A stretch of DNA of 64,000 bases from JAHBNG01 sp039028975 (GCA_039028975.1 JBCCHB010000011.1:62001-126000); one strand, 5' to 3'; numbered from the stretch's first letter, positions 26,244-35,432 are shown. Program-made: numbers and translations. The notes: generated from the letters alone by a model not told the origin.

Positions 26244-27305
26244 ATGATTATCAAAAAAAGTTTGTGTAAGTTTGCCATCCCTCTAATTTTTCTATTCGCC
26301 TCGGTTGCCTGTGTCCCTGTCGCAAACGAAGGAGGATCCACTTCGGGGGAGGAGGCAATGCAGGAAGAAGCAATGCAGGAAGAGAGTGGTGTTGCCGAGA
26401 TGGGTGAAGCATCCTTCCCCGTGACGGTTGTGGATGAGGGCGGCACCGAGTACACGTTTGACGAAGCTGTTGAGCGGATTATCTGCCTCTCTGCCACCTG
26501 TATTGATGATATGTTTGTGCTTGGCATGCAGCCGCTGGCCGTGAGCGATGTCTTTTCGCTGATCTATAGGCAGGTCTATGGCGATACGGCTGAAGATCTG
26601 CCCATTGTCCCAACCAACGGTGGCTTCCAGCCCGACATCGAGCAGATTATCGACCTCGAACCCGAAGTGGTGATGGCGCAGATCGGCATCATGGATGCCA
26701 TCCGCGAGCCGTTGGAAGCCACGGGCAATATGAAAGTTCTGCTTTCGTACACCAACAGCGTGGACGAAGTGAAGCAAGGTCTGCGTGACATAGCAGCTAT
26801 GGTGGGGAATCCTGCGCCAGCCGAAGCGGCCATCGAAGACTTTGAAGCGACCATGGCTGAATTGCAATCTAAGATCACAGAACCGGCACCGCTGATGATC
26901 GTCTTTGGCCCGTCCGGCTCCGATACGATGTACCTGGAAACGACCGACGCCCAGACCTGCAATACGCTGGAGCTATACGGGCTGGCGGACTGCCTCTTTG
27001 ATCTGCCGGAAAACGCGGGCGCGTTTGGTGCCTTTGGCTTTGCCGAGTTCACCTACGAAGCCATCCTGGCCGAAGACCCGGAGAACGTCTTCTTTGGCGG
27101 CTATGACGAAGGCGGCGAGATTGTGCCGGAAATCCTCGAGCAGGTCAACGCCAATCCGCTTTGGCAGGCTCTCAGCGCCGTGCAGAACGAACAGATCTAC
27201 CCAATTGAGGCTTGGAAGTACAGCGGCTCTAGCGGTATTACCGTGCTGGAGATAGGCATCACCGAGGCGGTAGCGACGCTCTATCCGGACGTCTTCGGAG
27301 AGTAG
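26244..27305 (+). CDS. Single-domain siderophore-type substrate-binding lipoprotein
   Basis: ATG at 26244 lies 7 nt after AGGAGG and is preferred to the TTG one codon earlier. The signal peptide ends FASVAC. A short Met/Glu/Gln repeat (AMQEEAMQEES) forms the spacer. The domain starts FPVTVVDEGGTEYTFDEAVERIICLSATCIDD, with Cys residues placed as in the second domain of the gene at 3-1754. A later Cys pair (TCNTLELYGLADC) also matches that group. The protein is 353 residues long. It lies directly upstream of the YbtPQ-like ABC pair, after a 100-bp palindromic element, so it may supply that or a FecCD transporter. Confidence 0.9.
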   Translation: MIIKKSLCKFAIPLIFLFASVACVPVANEGGSTSGEEAMQEEAMQEESGVAEMGEASFPVTVVDEGGTEYTFDEAVERIICLSATCIDDMFVLGMQPLAVSDVFSLIYRQVYGDTAEDLPIVPTNGGFQPDIEQIIDLEPEVVMAQIGIMDAIREPLEATGNMKVLLSYTNSVDEVKQGLRDIAAMVGNPAPAEAAIEDFEATMAELQSKITEPAPLMIVFGPSGSDTMYLETTDAQTCNTLELYGLADCLFDLPENAGAFGAFGFAEFTYEAILAEDPENVFFGGYDEGGEIVPEILEQVNANPLWQALSAVQNEQIYPIEAWKYSGSSGITVLEIGITEAVATLYPDVFGE

Positions 27306-27355
27306 TGAAGCGAAAAAGCGCAAAGCGTTGAAGCGCTAGAGCGGGAAAGTCGAAT

Positions 27356-27455
27356 CGTAGGTGCGGTTTGTAACCGCACGAACATGGAATAACCCGTCAT
27401 ATCACTTGAAAATGAGGGGTCGGCCACGCTTGCGCAGTTAAAAACAGCGCCTACG
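27356..27455. repeat. 100-bp palindromic element
   Basis: CGTAGGTGC (27356-27364) and GCGCCTACG (27447-27455) form the ends (one G-U pair if transcribed). Inside is a perfect hairpin, GTGCGGTT-TGT-AACCGCAC (27361-27379), plus a smaller GCGC/GCGC stem. No coding frame is seen in the rest of the 236-bp gap 27306-27541. Confidence 0.6.
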
Positions 27456-27541
27456 TCTAAATCATCAGAACTCAGGATACCCTCCGCTCGCTGACGAGCT
27501 GACAAACTGATGGCTGACTAGCTGACCGCGGAGACAATATC

Positions 27542-29377
27542 ATGCAACAACAAGACAATGCGCCCAAACGAAAGAGTGGTCTACCGCGGCTGATTGAGAT
27601 CGCGGGGACGAAGAAATGGTGGCTTTTTGCGTCGATGCTGCTGGCTGTATTGGCCACGGTAGCGCAATTTGTGCCTGTCGTCATCGTCTACGAAATCATC
27701 AATGAACTGGCAGCCCACGCGGCGGATAGATCGGGCCTTGATAGTGGACGGCTCTGGCAATTGGGGCTGTGGAGCTTGGCCGCTTTCGGTCTTTTTGGCG
27801 TGTTGCTCTATACGTCGAGCATGCTCTCCCACATTGCCGCCTTTAACATTCTCTATGAAATTCGCGTCCAGATCGCCGAGAAGTTGCCCACATTCTCGAT
27901 TGGCTTTTTCAGCAAGAAGGCCAGTGGTGAGATCAATAAGGTCATGGCCGACGATGTGGAGCAGATCGAGAACTTTGTGGCCCACCACATCCCCGATATT
28001 ACCAGCGCGGTGGTCTTCCCGCTGATCGTGATCGCCTACATGTTCTACGTGGACTGGCGGCTGGCTGCCGTTGCCCTGATTCCCTTTCCCGTTGGCTTTG
28101 GTCTGATGATGACGGTCATGATGAGCCCCAGAAGCAAGCAGGCTTATCGGGACAATCAGGATGCTTTGGAAGCCATGAGCGCAGCGGTGGTCGAGTATGT
28201 GCGGGCCATGCCGGTTGTGAAGGTCTTTGGCAACACCGTAGACTCGTTTCAGCGCCTGACTGATTCGGTCTTTGCACACCGCGATCACTACAAAAAGGTG
28301 AGCCTCAATTATTCCAAGATTTACCCAGCGTTCCTGACGATCGCTTCCTCATCGCTCTTATTCATTGTGCCAGTTGCGATTTTGCTTCTCTACAGAACAG
28401 AAGATCAGGCTGCGTTTATCCCGACCATCCTCTTCTTCACGATTATCGGTGGGGGCTTCTTCTTCCCGCTGCTCAAGCTGACCTTTATGGCCGGACTGGT
28501 CAACCAGATCACCGTTGGCGTGGAGCGCATTGACGATATTCTCTATCGGGACGCCATGCCCGACAGCGACAGCGGGCAAATTCCAGCCGATGCATCGGTC
28601 GAGTTTGACGACGTCACATTTGCGTATGACAGGGTAACAGACGACGAGACGGCTGTTCAGGCGACCGTGCTGAAAGATGTCTCCTTCCGCGCTGAGCCAG
28701 ATACGGTCACTGCCTTAGTCGGTCCTTCGGGTGCGGGCAAGACGACCATGGGGCTGCTCATTGCCCGCTTCTGGGACGTCCAGTCTGGCACGATTCGCAT
28801 TGGCGGGGTTGACGTTCGTGATATCCCATTAAAACGTCTGATGAATCACGTCTCCTTTGTCTTTCAGGACAGCTTCCTCTTCTTTGATACCATCGAGGAG
28901 AATATCCGTATGGGCAACGCGAAGGCGACTCTTGATGAGGTGATGGCTGCGGCCAAAGCCGCGCAGTGCCACGAATTCATCGAAAATCTGCCGGACGGCT
29001 ATCAGACGCTGGTTGGCGAAGGCGGCACCTATCTCTCTGGCGGTGAGCAGCAGCGGGTCAGTGTTGCTCGCGCCATCTTGAAGGACACGCCAATCATCGT
29101 GCTTGATGAGGCCACTGCCTACGCGGACCCGGAAAATGAAGGCAAAATGCTGGATGGGTTGGCTCGTCTAATCAAAGACAAGACAGTCATCATTATTGCC
29201 CATCGCCTCTCGACCATCACCAACGCCGACCAGATTTTGGTCATCGACAACGGCAGCATCGTTGAAGAAGGAGTCCATCTGTCTCTGGTTGCATCCGGCG
29301 GCCTGTACAGCAGCATGTGGGAGATCTACTCCCAAGCACGGACGTGGACGCTGATGCCGAAAGGAGCCGCGCTATGA
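27542..29377 (+). CDS. ABC transporter half-subunit (membrane + ATPase), YbtP/IrtA-like
   Basis: An N-terminal six-helix ABC membrane domain (residues about 20-310) is fused to an ATPase domain with Walker A GPSGAGKTT, Q-loop VSFVFQDSFLF, signature YLSGGEQQR and Walker B IIVLDEATAYADPENE. The unusual D-loop form ATAYADPENE (instead of TSALD) is, as far as I recall, typical of YbtP/YbtQ/IrtA-type proteins that import ferric siderophores despite an exporter fold. The last 4 bp overlap the start of the next gene, indicating a heterodimer. It follows a binding lipoprotein and precedes a FecCD pair. Export of a siderophore or peptide remains an alternative. Confidence 0.88.
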   Translation: MQQQDNAPKRKSGLPRLIEIAGTKKWWLFASMLLAVLATVAQFVPVVIVYEIINELAAHAADRSGLDSGRLWQLGLWSLAAFGLFGVLLYTSSMLSHIAAFNILYEIRVQIAEKLPTFSIGFFSKKASGEINKVMADDVEQIENFVAHHIPDITSAVVFPLIVIAYMFYVDWRLAAVALIPFPVGFGLMMTVMMSPRSKQAYRDNQDALEAMSAAVVEYVRAMPVVKVFGNTVDSFQRLTDSVFAHRDHYKKVSLNYSKIYPAFLTIASSSLLFIVPVAILLLYRTEDQAAFIPTILFFTIIGGGFFFPLLKLTFMAGLVNQITVGVERIDDILYRDAMPDSDSGQIPADASVEFDDVTFAYDRVTDDETAVQATVLKDVSFRAEPDTVTALVGPSGAGKTTMGLLIARFWDVQSGTIRIGGVDVRDIPLKRLMNHVSFVFQDSFLFFDTIEENIRMGNAKATLDEVMAAAKAAQCHEFIENLPDGYQTLVGEGGTYLSGGEQQRVSVARAILKDTPIIVLDEATAYADPENEGKMLDGLARLIKDKTVIIIAHRLSTITNADQILVIDNGSIVEEGVHLSLVASGGLYSSMWEIYSQARTWTLMPKGAAL

Positions 29378-31236
29378 TGAACTTTCTGGCCCTCATTCGT
29401 GCGGTAACGCTGGGCGACACCAAACGCGTACGCCCCATGTTTCTGTGGACGCTTTTGGAATACGTGCTGCGCGGCGCGCCGTACGGCATTCTGTTGGCCG
29501 TGGTCTGGCAGTTGTTTATTCCGCTGGAAAACCCAGGCACGCCGCTCAATTTGAGTGTGTTGATCTGGCTCTGCGTTGCGCTCTTAGTCTCGCTAATTCT
29601 GCTCTACATTGTGAGCCGCATTGCTTTTATGCACGTCTACTATGAAGCCTCGGATCTCTGTGCGGAAGGCCGCTTGAACATCGGCGACCATCTGCGCAAG
29701 CTCTCTATGGGATTCTTCAACGCACGGGACCCCGGTGCCATTGGTGCTTATCTACTCAGCGACTATGCGGGCATTGAGTTTATCCTGACCCATCTGCTGC
29801 CTCAGTTCGTTGGTGCTGTCGCCATGCCCACGGTTCTGCTCATCGCGCTGGCCTTCCAGAGCTGGCAGTTGGCCCTGGCTGCGGCGCTGGTGATTCCTGT
29901 TGCCCTACCCTTTACCTACTTCACGCGCCTCTTTATGCGCTACTTTGGTCCGCGCCAGCAGCAGGCCAGAATCGCGGCCAGCTCACGGATGCTTGAATAT
30001 GTGCAGGGCATGCGTCTAATCAAGGCGTACAACCTGAACGACGTCAAGTTTGAGCGATTGGAAAAGGCGTTCCGTACCCTGAAGTCTCTCAGCATCAAGC
30101 TAGAGGCAGGCGCTGGCCCCACCGTGCTCTTTTCGGCCTTTATCCTGCACGGTGGTCTCACCCTCATCATCCTGCTGGGGGCGACCTTTCTCGTTGCGGA
30201 TACGATCTCGCTGCCCGTCTATATCATGTTTCTGATTCTGGGCGTACGCGTCTATGAGCCAGTGATTCAGGCGCTGGTTTTCTTGGCTGAACTCAACTAC
30301 TACCAGATCAGCGTGAATCGGCTTGAAAACCTGCGTCACACGCCCCAGTTGATCGGCTCGTCGCCTGAAGAGCAGCCTGCCTCCTATGATATTGAGTTTG
30401 ACAATGTCTCTTTCCGCTACCTACATCGCAACGGTGATGAAAATGAGCGTCTTTCGCAAGATCATCATCAAGGGCAGACCGATCTTAACAGTGTGGAACA
30501 GGCAGACGTCGATGTCCTCAAGAACGTAAGCCTGACCATTCCAGAACGGTCACTGGTGGCCTTTGTGGGACCGTCTGGCTCGGGCAAGACGACTATGACT
30601 CGTTTGATTGCCCGCTTCTGGGACGTCACCGAGGGGTCGATCCGGCTGGGTGGGCGCGATTTGCGAGACTACGACCCAGACACAGTGTTGGCCGCGGTCT
30701 CTATGGTCTTCCAGGATGTCTACCTCTTTAACGATACCATCCTCAACAATATTCGCGTCGGGCGTAAGGAGGCGACCATGGAGGAGGTTATTGCGGTGGC
30801 CCAAAAGGCGCGCTGCCATGACTTTATCGAGAGCATGCCTGCCGGCTACGAAACCATGGTTGGCGAGGGCGGTTCCACCTTATCTGGCGGCGAGAAGCAG
30901 CGTATCTCCATTGCCCGCGCCATGCTCAAAGATGCGCCCATCATCCTGCTGGACGAAGCTACGGCCTCGCTGGATCCGAGCAACGAACGCTATATTCAAG
31001 AGGCCATTGACGGATTGGTGCAGGAGAAGACCGTGGTGGTGATTGCGCATCGGTTGAATACGGTGATCCATGCCGACAAGATCATCGTGCTGCAGGACGG
31101 CACGGTCGTTGAGCAAGGTACGCACGACCAGCTGATGTGGGCAGAGGGTCTTTATCGCAGCATGTGGGATGAACAGCAGAAGGTGCGCGTCTGGAAGTTT
31201 GGAGAGGTTGGAGCGATTGAGCGATTGAGCGATTGA
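29374..31236 (+). CDS. ABC transporter half-subunit (membrane + ATPase), YbtQ/IrtB-like
   Basis: The ATG at 29374 overlaps the previous stop (ATGATGA) and follows AAGGAG; this beats an in-frame start 57 bp upstream that lies inside the previous gene. The membrane domain is followed by an ATPase with Walker A GPSGSGKTT, Q-loop VFQDVYLF, signature TLSGGEKQR and Walker B IILLDEATASLDPSNE. An acidic/polar insert of about 35 residues (HRNGDENERLSQDHHQGQ) interrupts the start of the ATPase domain. Two canonical catalytic sites are predicted from the pair. The C-terminal codons run into a repeat (GAGCGATTGAGCGATTGAGC). Confidence 0.88.
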   Translation: MMNFLALIRAVTLGDTKRVRPMFLWTLLEYVLRGAPYGILLAVVWQLFIPLENPGTPLNLSVLIWLCVALLVSLILLYIVSRIAFMHVYYEASDLCAEGRLNIGDHLRKLSMGFFNARDPGAIGAYLLSDYAGIEFILTHLLPQFVGAVAMPTVLLIALAFQSWQLALAAALVIPVALPFTYFTRLFMRYFGPRQQQARIAASSRMLEYVQGMRLIKAYNLNDVKFERLEKAFRTLKSLSIKLEAGAGPTVLFSAFILHGGLTLIILLGATFLVADTISLPVYIMFLILGVRVYEPVIQALVFLAELNYYQISVNRLENLRHTPQLIGSSPEEQPASYDIEFDNVSFRYLHRNGDENERLSQDHHQGQTDLNSVEQADVDVLKNVSLTIPERSLVAFVGPSGSGKTTMTRLIARFWDVTEGSIRLGGRDLRDYDPDTVLAAVSMVFQDVYLFNDTILNNIRVGRKEATMEEVIAVAQKARCHDFIESMPAGYETMVGEGGSTLSGGEKQRISIARAMLKDAPIILLDEATASLDPSNERYIQEAIDGLVQEKTVVVIAHRLNTVIHADKIIVLQDGTVVEQGTHDQLMWAEGLYRSMWDEQQKVRVWKFGEVGAIERLSD

Positions 31237-31334
31237 GCAGTGGAGCATTGGAGCGTCTGAACGTTGGAACGCTTTTCCGCTTCAACGTTTTTCGTTTGTG
31301 GTGAGCGGTCACAAACAGCTTGGAGGTAACACGG

Positions 31335-31472
31335 ATGACAACAGCGACCGAAACCGCCAAACCCAAATGGCAAGTATATGGCACCTATTTAATCTGGGCT
31401 TTCTCAGAGCCTGAATATTCAAACAGGCTCTTGCCGCCCCTTCTCTCCCTGGTGGCTCGAAAAACGGCATGA
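31335..31472 (+). pseudogene. 5' fragment of a DoxX-like gene, frame-shifted by an insertion
   Basis: The frame encodes MTTATETAKPKWQVYGTYLI and WAFSEPEYSN, then unrelated residues, and stops at 31472. GGAGG lies 11 bp before the ATG. The continuation of the protein (AMGLSGVTKLM onward) is found in the next gene in another frame. A 95-bp segment between two copies of a 19-bp repeat separates them. Confidence 0.65.
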
Positions 31473-31524
31473 CGCGCCCCTATGGCTACCAGAGAGAACG
31501 GGTCGGTGAATATTCAAACACGCT
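31407..31524. repeat. 95-bp insertion or duplication with 19-bp direct repeats
   Basis: TGAATATTCAAACAGGCTC (31412-31430) recurs as TGAATATTCAAACACGCTC (31507-31525), 18 of 19 bases identical and exactly 95 bp apart. The left copy is part of a hairpin, GAGCCTG...CAGGCTC (31407-31430). Removing 95 bp would join the flanking reading frames into a single frame of 138 codons including the stop. Confidence 0.75.
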
Positions 31525-31843
31525 CTCAGCACTCGCCATGGGACTGTCTGGCGTCACGAAGCTGATGGTCCATCCAGATTGGGTGATTGAATTTAACAAC
31601 TTTGGCTATCCCATTTGGTTTATGTACCTGATTGGCATCTTGCAAGTGGCGGCTGCCATTGGATTGTGGATTTCCAGAACTCGCTTTATCTCTGCGGCGC
31701 TCATTGTGGTCATCATGATTGGCGCGGCTGTCTCCAATGCGATGGTGGGAAAAGTGGAGGACATTGTTGTGGATGTGGTTCTCATTGCCCTCGCTGGCCT
31801 AGTTGCCTGGATGAGCCGCACTTCCTGGCCGCTTTCTCGGTAA
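31469..31843 (+). CDS. DoxX-like small membrane protein (probable 3' part of a split gene)
   Basis: The 124-residue frame has four predicted helices and the DoxX-like features MGLSGVTKLMVHPDWV, FGYPIWFMYLIGILQVAAAIGLW and SAALIVVIMIGAAVSNAMVGK. The first about 20 residues (MTRPYGYQRERVGEYSNTL) come from the inserted 95-bp segment; the native N-terminus appears to be the fragment starting at 31335. If translated from this start it may still fold. DoxX-like proteins are small membrane proteins of mostly unknown function. Confidence 0.75.
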   Translation: MTRPYGYQRERVGEYSNTLSALAMGLSGVTKLMVHPDWVIEFNNFGYPIWFMYLIGILQVAAAIGLWISRTRFISAALIVVIMIGAAVSNAMVGKVEDIVVDVVLIALAGLVAWMSRTSWPLSR

Positions 31844-31858
31844 GAAACTGGCTGAATT

Positions 31859-31900
31859 GTGAATAGTGAATTGCAAATTAAGAATCGTGAATGGTGAATG
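31859..31900. repeat. Heptamer array (GTGAATA/GTGAATG) containing a start codon
   Basis: Six heptamers run from 31859: GTGAATA, GTGAATT, GCAAATT, AAGAATC, GTGAATG, GTGAATG. The ATG of the permease gene (31898-31900) is the last three bases of the sixth unit. Confidence 0.8.
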
Positions 31901-32998
31901 AACGCGAATATCAAAATCCGTCAAACAATCATTGTTGCGGTGGGCCTCACGCTGATTTGGGGTGCACTCTTTGTGACAACCATGACGAATGGCGAAATTC
32001 AGTTAACCACGGCACAGATTGTGCGGGTGCTATTCATTAGCCAGGAAGATGTGGGGAACGTGGAGCAGATGCCATCGATGGTGCGCAGGTTCTTTGTGGC
32101 AGAGGGTGCTGACGAATCGACTAACGTCAAGGATCTGGTTGCCCATGTGGTGATCCATCAGTCGCGTCTGCCGCGGTTATTGCTGGCCACGCTGGCGGGT
32201 GCCGCCTTTGCCATTGCAGGGGTGATGCTGCAGGACGCCATGCGCAACGGACTTGCTGAACCAGGCATCATGGGAATTTCTATGGGTGGGGTGGTTGTGG
32301 TGGCCTTTGTTACCGTCTATGACATCTTTGTGCCATACGGCATGCTGCCGCTGATTGCACTAGCTGGGGGATTGTTAACAGGCGTTGTCCTACTAGTAGC
32401 CGCAACGCTGAAAACCCCACCGGTACGGCTCGTGCTGATCGGCGTTGCTATGAGCGCCTTGCTCAATGCATTAACGATTATCCTGATCAGTATGTCCGAG
32501 ACGCGGGATACGCAGATCTTGTATCGGTTTCTGGTTGGTAGTCTGTCCAACCGCACGTGGGATTCGGTCGACGTTGTGTGGCCGTGGATGCTGGTTGGCA
32601 TACCGCTTGCATTCCTGACGGTCCGTCCACTGAATCTGTTGCAGCTTGGCGATGATGTGGCCGAGGGGCTGGGGCTGCCAGTGGTGACAACGCGTGCCAT
32701 TATCTTCGCCATTAGCATTGCGTTGGTCTCGGCCATCGTTTCGGTGACGGGGCCAATCAGCTTTATTGCTTTGTTAGCACCTCACGTGGCCCGCTATCTT
32801 CTGCAAACCAGCGATGCGCGCCTCGTTGCGCCGATTGCAGCCCTGATTGGCATGGTGCTGCTCACCGGTGCGGATCTGATTGCCCGGCTCATCTTGTCGC
32901 CAGTCGAGCTGCCCGTGGGCATTTTCACCACAATCTTGGGCGCACCGATATTATTTGTGCTGATACGGCGTAGCCTCGTTCGCCAGGAGGCGAGATGA
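31898..32998 (+). CDS. FecCD/BtuC-type ABC transporter permease
   Basis: The 366-residue protein is a paralogue of the permease at 17496: LPRLLLATLAGAAFAIAG, a QDAMRNGLAEPGIMGIS loop in place of QGxTRNPLAEPG, GDDVAEGLGLPVVTTRA, and GPISFIALLAPHVARYLL. Its first extracytoplasmic loop is extended by about 25 residues (DVGNVEQMPSMVRRFFVAEG). About ten helices are expected. It pairs with the permease at 33036. No FecE-type ATPase accompanies this pair; the ATPase at 20107 or one outside the window must serve it. Confidence 0.92.
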   Translation: MNANIKIRQTIIVAVGLTLIWGALFVTTMTNGEIQLTTAQIVRVLFISQEDVGNVEQMPSMVRRFFVAEGADESTNVKDLVAHVVIHQSRLPRLLLATLAGAAFAIAGVMLQDAMRNGLAEPGIMGISMGGVVVVAFVTVYDIFVPYGMLPLIALAGGLLTGVVLLVAATLKTPPVRLVLIGVAMSALLNALTIILISMSETRDTQILYRFLVGSLSNRTWDSVDVVWPWMLVGIPLAFLTVRPLNLLQLGDDVAEGLGLPVVTTRAIIFAISIALVSAIVSVTGPISFIALLAPHVARYLLQTSDARLVAPIAALIGMVLLTGADLIARLILSPVELPVGIFTTILGAPILFVLIRRSLVRQEAR

Positions 32999-33035
32999 TT
33001 GACGAGTGTAGATTGACGATTTTCGATTTGTTAGC

Positions 33036-34103
33036 ATGCCGGCAATGTCGGACTTACAAATGACCAAGCAACCAATAGACCAAGCGACCAATGACCGCTT
33101 CAGCACGCTTCTCATCATAACGAGTATTGTGATCATGCTGCTGCTGGTCTTGCATATCGGCGTTGGGTCGGTCTTTATTGCACCGGTAGATGTGCTGGCT
33201 GCGCTGATGGGCAACGCCGTAGAAGACACGCACAACTCGATTGTGAACGATGTGCGTCTGCCGCGAGCGCTGCTGGCAATGACAATCGGGGCAATGTTGG
33301 GACTATCAGGCGCGCTTATTCAGGGCGTGACCCGAAATCCATTAGCCTCGCCTTCGTTGACGGGTGTGTTGTCTGGTGGCGTGCTGGCGGTCGTCTTGTG
33401 GATCGCCTTTGCGCCTGAGGCACTGCAATCAAGCCGCGTGATTCCGCTGGCGGCCATGGGCGGTGGACTGATAACCGGTGTTCTGGTCTACAGCTTGGCG
33501 TGGCAGCGGGGGGCCGACCCTGTGCGTCTGACGCTGGCTGGCGTGCTGGTTGCCGCCGTCTTTTCATCGCTCACGTCGTTGATTCTGCTCTTTGACGGCC
33601 AGAATATGGGCAATATTCTGCTCTGGGTGATCGGCTCGCTCAACGGACGCACCTGGACCCATTGGCAGATGCTTTGGCCCTATGCGATTATTGCCCTGCC
33701 GTTGGGGTTGCTCTGTGCTTCATTGACCAACGTGATGAATCTGGGTGATGAGATGTCTGCCGGGCTGGGTCTCGCAGTCGAAGCGACCCGTGCTGGGCTG
33801 CTCTTGGTTGCCGTGGTTCTGGCGGCAGGTGCAGTGTCGGTCGGCGGAAATATCATCTTTATCGGACTTATTGCGCCCCATATCGCCCGCCGTATTGTGG
33901 GCAGCGACTATCGACGGCTGCTGCCTTTTGTGGCGCTATTTGCCGGGGGGCTGCTGCTGGGGGCCGACATCATAGCGCGTGGCATCACACTGACCATCTA
34001 TCCAGGACAGCAGACCTACATAGGGAACCTGCCCGTTGGGGCGGTCACGGCGTTATTGGGGAGTCTCTTCTTTTTTTATCTGCTGACGCGGAAAGATGCT
34101 TGA
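33036..34103 (+). CDS. FecCD/BtuC-type ABC transporter permease
   Basis: LPRALLAMTIGAMLGLSG, QGVTRNPLASPSLTGVLSGG, GDEMSAGLGLAVEATRA and GNIIFIGLIAPHIARRIVGSD identify the family. It is the counterpart of the permease at 18869, sharing an extended final loop (GITLTIYPGQQTYIGNLPVG). The start is uncertain: the first 20 residues (MPAMSDLQMTKQPIDQATND) derive from repeat-like sequence and no good ribosome site is seen, so an ATG a few codons later could be used. It is followed by heptamer arrays and the ECF transporter genes. Confidence 0.9.
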   Translation: MPAMSDLQMTKQPIDQATNDRFSTLLIITSIVIMLLLVLHIGVGSVFIAPVDVLAALMGNAVEDTHNSIVNDVRLPRALLAMTIGAMLGLSGALIQGVTRNPLASPSLTGVLSGGVLAVVLWIAFAPEALQSSRVIPLAAMGGGLITGVLVYSLAWQRGADPVRLTLAGVLVAAVFSSLTSLILLFDGQNMGNILLWVIGSLNGRTWTHWQMLWPYAIIALPLGLLCASLTNVMNLGDEMSAGLGLAVEATRAGLLLVAVVLAAGAVSVGGNIIFIGLIAPHIARRIVGSDYRRLLPFVALFAGGLLLGADIIARGITLTIYPGQQTYIGNLPVGAVTALLGSLFFFYLLTRKDA

Positions 34104-34109
34104 ACTAAT

Positions 34110-34226
34110 TTGTTCTTTATCACTTGTTCTTTGTCCTTAGTCACTTGTCACTTGTTCGTTCGAACGTAAAGAAATCAGGACTCGGTTTATGTCGAAAAAA
34201 CACCGACGGCCAATGGCCAATAACCA
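34110..34226. repeat. Heptamer arrays flanking a short unique segment
   Basis: Reverse-type units (TTGTTCT, TTATCAC, TTGTTCT, TTGTCCT, TAGTCAC, TTGTCAC, TTGTTCG) fill about 34110-34158. Forward-type units ATGGCCA and ATAACCA lie at 34213-34226, directly followed in register by ATGACCA, whose ATG starts the next gene. Confidence 0.75.
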
Positions 34227-34796
34227 ATGACCAATAACCAGACAACAAATTCCAACAGTTGGGGGCTACGCTCCTGGAAGACGACCGACATTTTAACGCT
34301 GGTGGCTATTGTCATCGGGCTGGCCGTTGTCAGCTTTGTTAGTAGCTATGCTCGCACTGTGCTTGAAGCAGCACTTGGTCCCTTTGGCAATCGCATTGTG
34401 ATGGTGGTTAACATCGTCATTCTCTTCACCGTGCCGTTTTTGATCCGCAAGCCGCTGGCCGCGATCATTGGTGCGCTGCTCCTGGGATTGGTTCAGCTAC
34501 CCTTTTCACCCTTTGGGTTGATCAGCATTGTGGGCTTCTTGGTCGGTGGCATTATTACCGAATTAATTTTTGCGGCCGGTCGCTATCGGCGTTATGGACT
34601 AGGCTTCCTGCTGGTTGCCGGCGTGGCCTACAACCTCATAACGCTGGCGTTTGTCTGGGTGCCTTTGCAGATTGGCGCACTCGGCCCAGTTGGATTAGTC
34701 GGCATCTTTATGGCTACGCTGATTGGCGGTCTATTAGGTGGCTGGATCACCAAGCTCATCGGTGATGGATTGATCCAAAGTGGGGTAATGACATGA
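34227..34796 (+). CDS. YkoE-like ECF transporter membrane (S) component 1
   Basis: The 189-residue hydrophobic protein has five or six helices. The motifs GLRSWKTTDILTLVAI, LGPFGNRIVMVVN, LIRKPLAAIIGALLLGLVQLPFS and ELIFAAGRYRRYG match the pattern of YkoE-family S components. Those normally work with a duplicated ATPase (YkoD) and a T component (YkoC) to import a thiamine precursor. Equivalent partners are encoded at 36960 and 38831. The start codon is part of a heptamer repeat, and the first residues (MTNNQTTNSN) are repeat-derived. The substrate could differ from that of YkoE, given the iron-rich neighbourhood and the absence of any visible TPP riboswitch. Confidence 0.8.
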   Translation: MTNNQTTNSNSWGLRSWKTTDILTLVAIVIGLAVVSFVSSYARTVLEAALGPFGNRIVMVVNIVILFTVPFLIRKPLAAIIGALLLGLVQLPFSPFGLISIVGFLVGGIITELIFAAGRYRRYGLGFLLVAGVAYNLITLAFVWVPLQIGALGPVGLVGIFMATLIGGLLGGWITKLIGDGLIQSGVMT

Positions 34797-35326
34797 AGTC
34801 ATGGAAAACTCGAGATATCTTGATAACAGCCGTACTGGGCATCGTTCTGGGTCTGCTTTCGACCGCGGTTGACTATGCCTATACAGCGGGTGGTGCGGCG
34901 CTAGGGCCATTGCTGCCTCAGACGCTGATTGGTAGCGTCATGTTTACGGCACTCTTTATCCCTTTTGTGGTGCGGAAGCCGGGTGCGGCCTTGATTGGCA
35001 TGCTTGTTATTGGGCTAGTGCAGGTGCCGCTTTCGCCCAATGGCATTCTTTCGTTGGTCGTATCGGGTATTTATGGACTTCTAATCGAGGTAGCATTCCT
35101 AATCACGCGCTACCGACGCTATGGTCTACCGATGTTGATGATCACCGCTATGGTTGTTGGGGCTATTGGACTTGCGCTTGGGTACATTCCCAATAATTTC
35201 CACAATCTAGCATATGGTGCTCAGGCGCTACTTTGGGGACTGGTGATTGGTAGCTGTCTTCTGGGCGCATGGCTGGTGGCTGTGCTGGCAAAGTCGCTAA
35301 CCAATTCGGGGGTACTTGGTCTGTAG
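34793..35326 (+). CDS. YkoE-like ECF transporter membrane (S) component 2
   Basis: This gene overlaps the previous one by 4 bp (ATGA), indicating translational coupling. It encodes 177 residues with the same landmarks: MKSWKTRDILITAVLG, LGPLLPQTLIG, VRKPGAALIGMLVIGLVQVPLS and ITRYRRYGLP. It is a clear paralogue of the proteins at 34227 and 35433. Either the S component works as a multimer of different chains or each chain serves a separate substrate; the sequence cannot decide. Confidence 0.8.
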   Translation: MKSWKTRDILITAVLGIVLGLLSTAVDYAYTAGGAALGPLLPQTLIGSVMFTALFIPFVVRKPGAALIGMLVIGLVQVPLSPNGILSLVVSGIYGLLIEVAFLITRYRRYGLPMLMITAMVVGAIGLALGYIPNNFHNLAYGAQALLWGLVIGSCLLGAWLVAVLAKSLTNSGVLGL

Positions 35327-35432
35327 TCTCTGGTCGCTTGGTCTTTGGTCGCTGGCTGTTGAAACAAGATGCAAATATCAAATGACAAATATCAAATGAC
35401 AGGTAACCAATAACAAAAGGACAGAACAAATT

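Noticed and set aside
34104..34226. TPP or cobalamin riboswitch before transporter genes
   Set aside because: The sequence is mostly heptamer repeats; no conserved THI-box or B12-box pattern could be found by eye.
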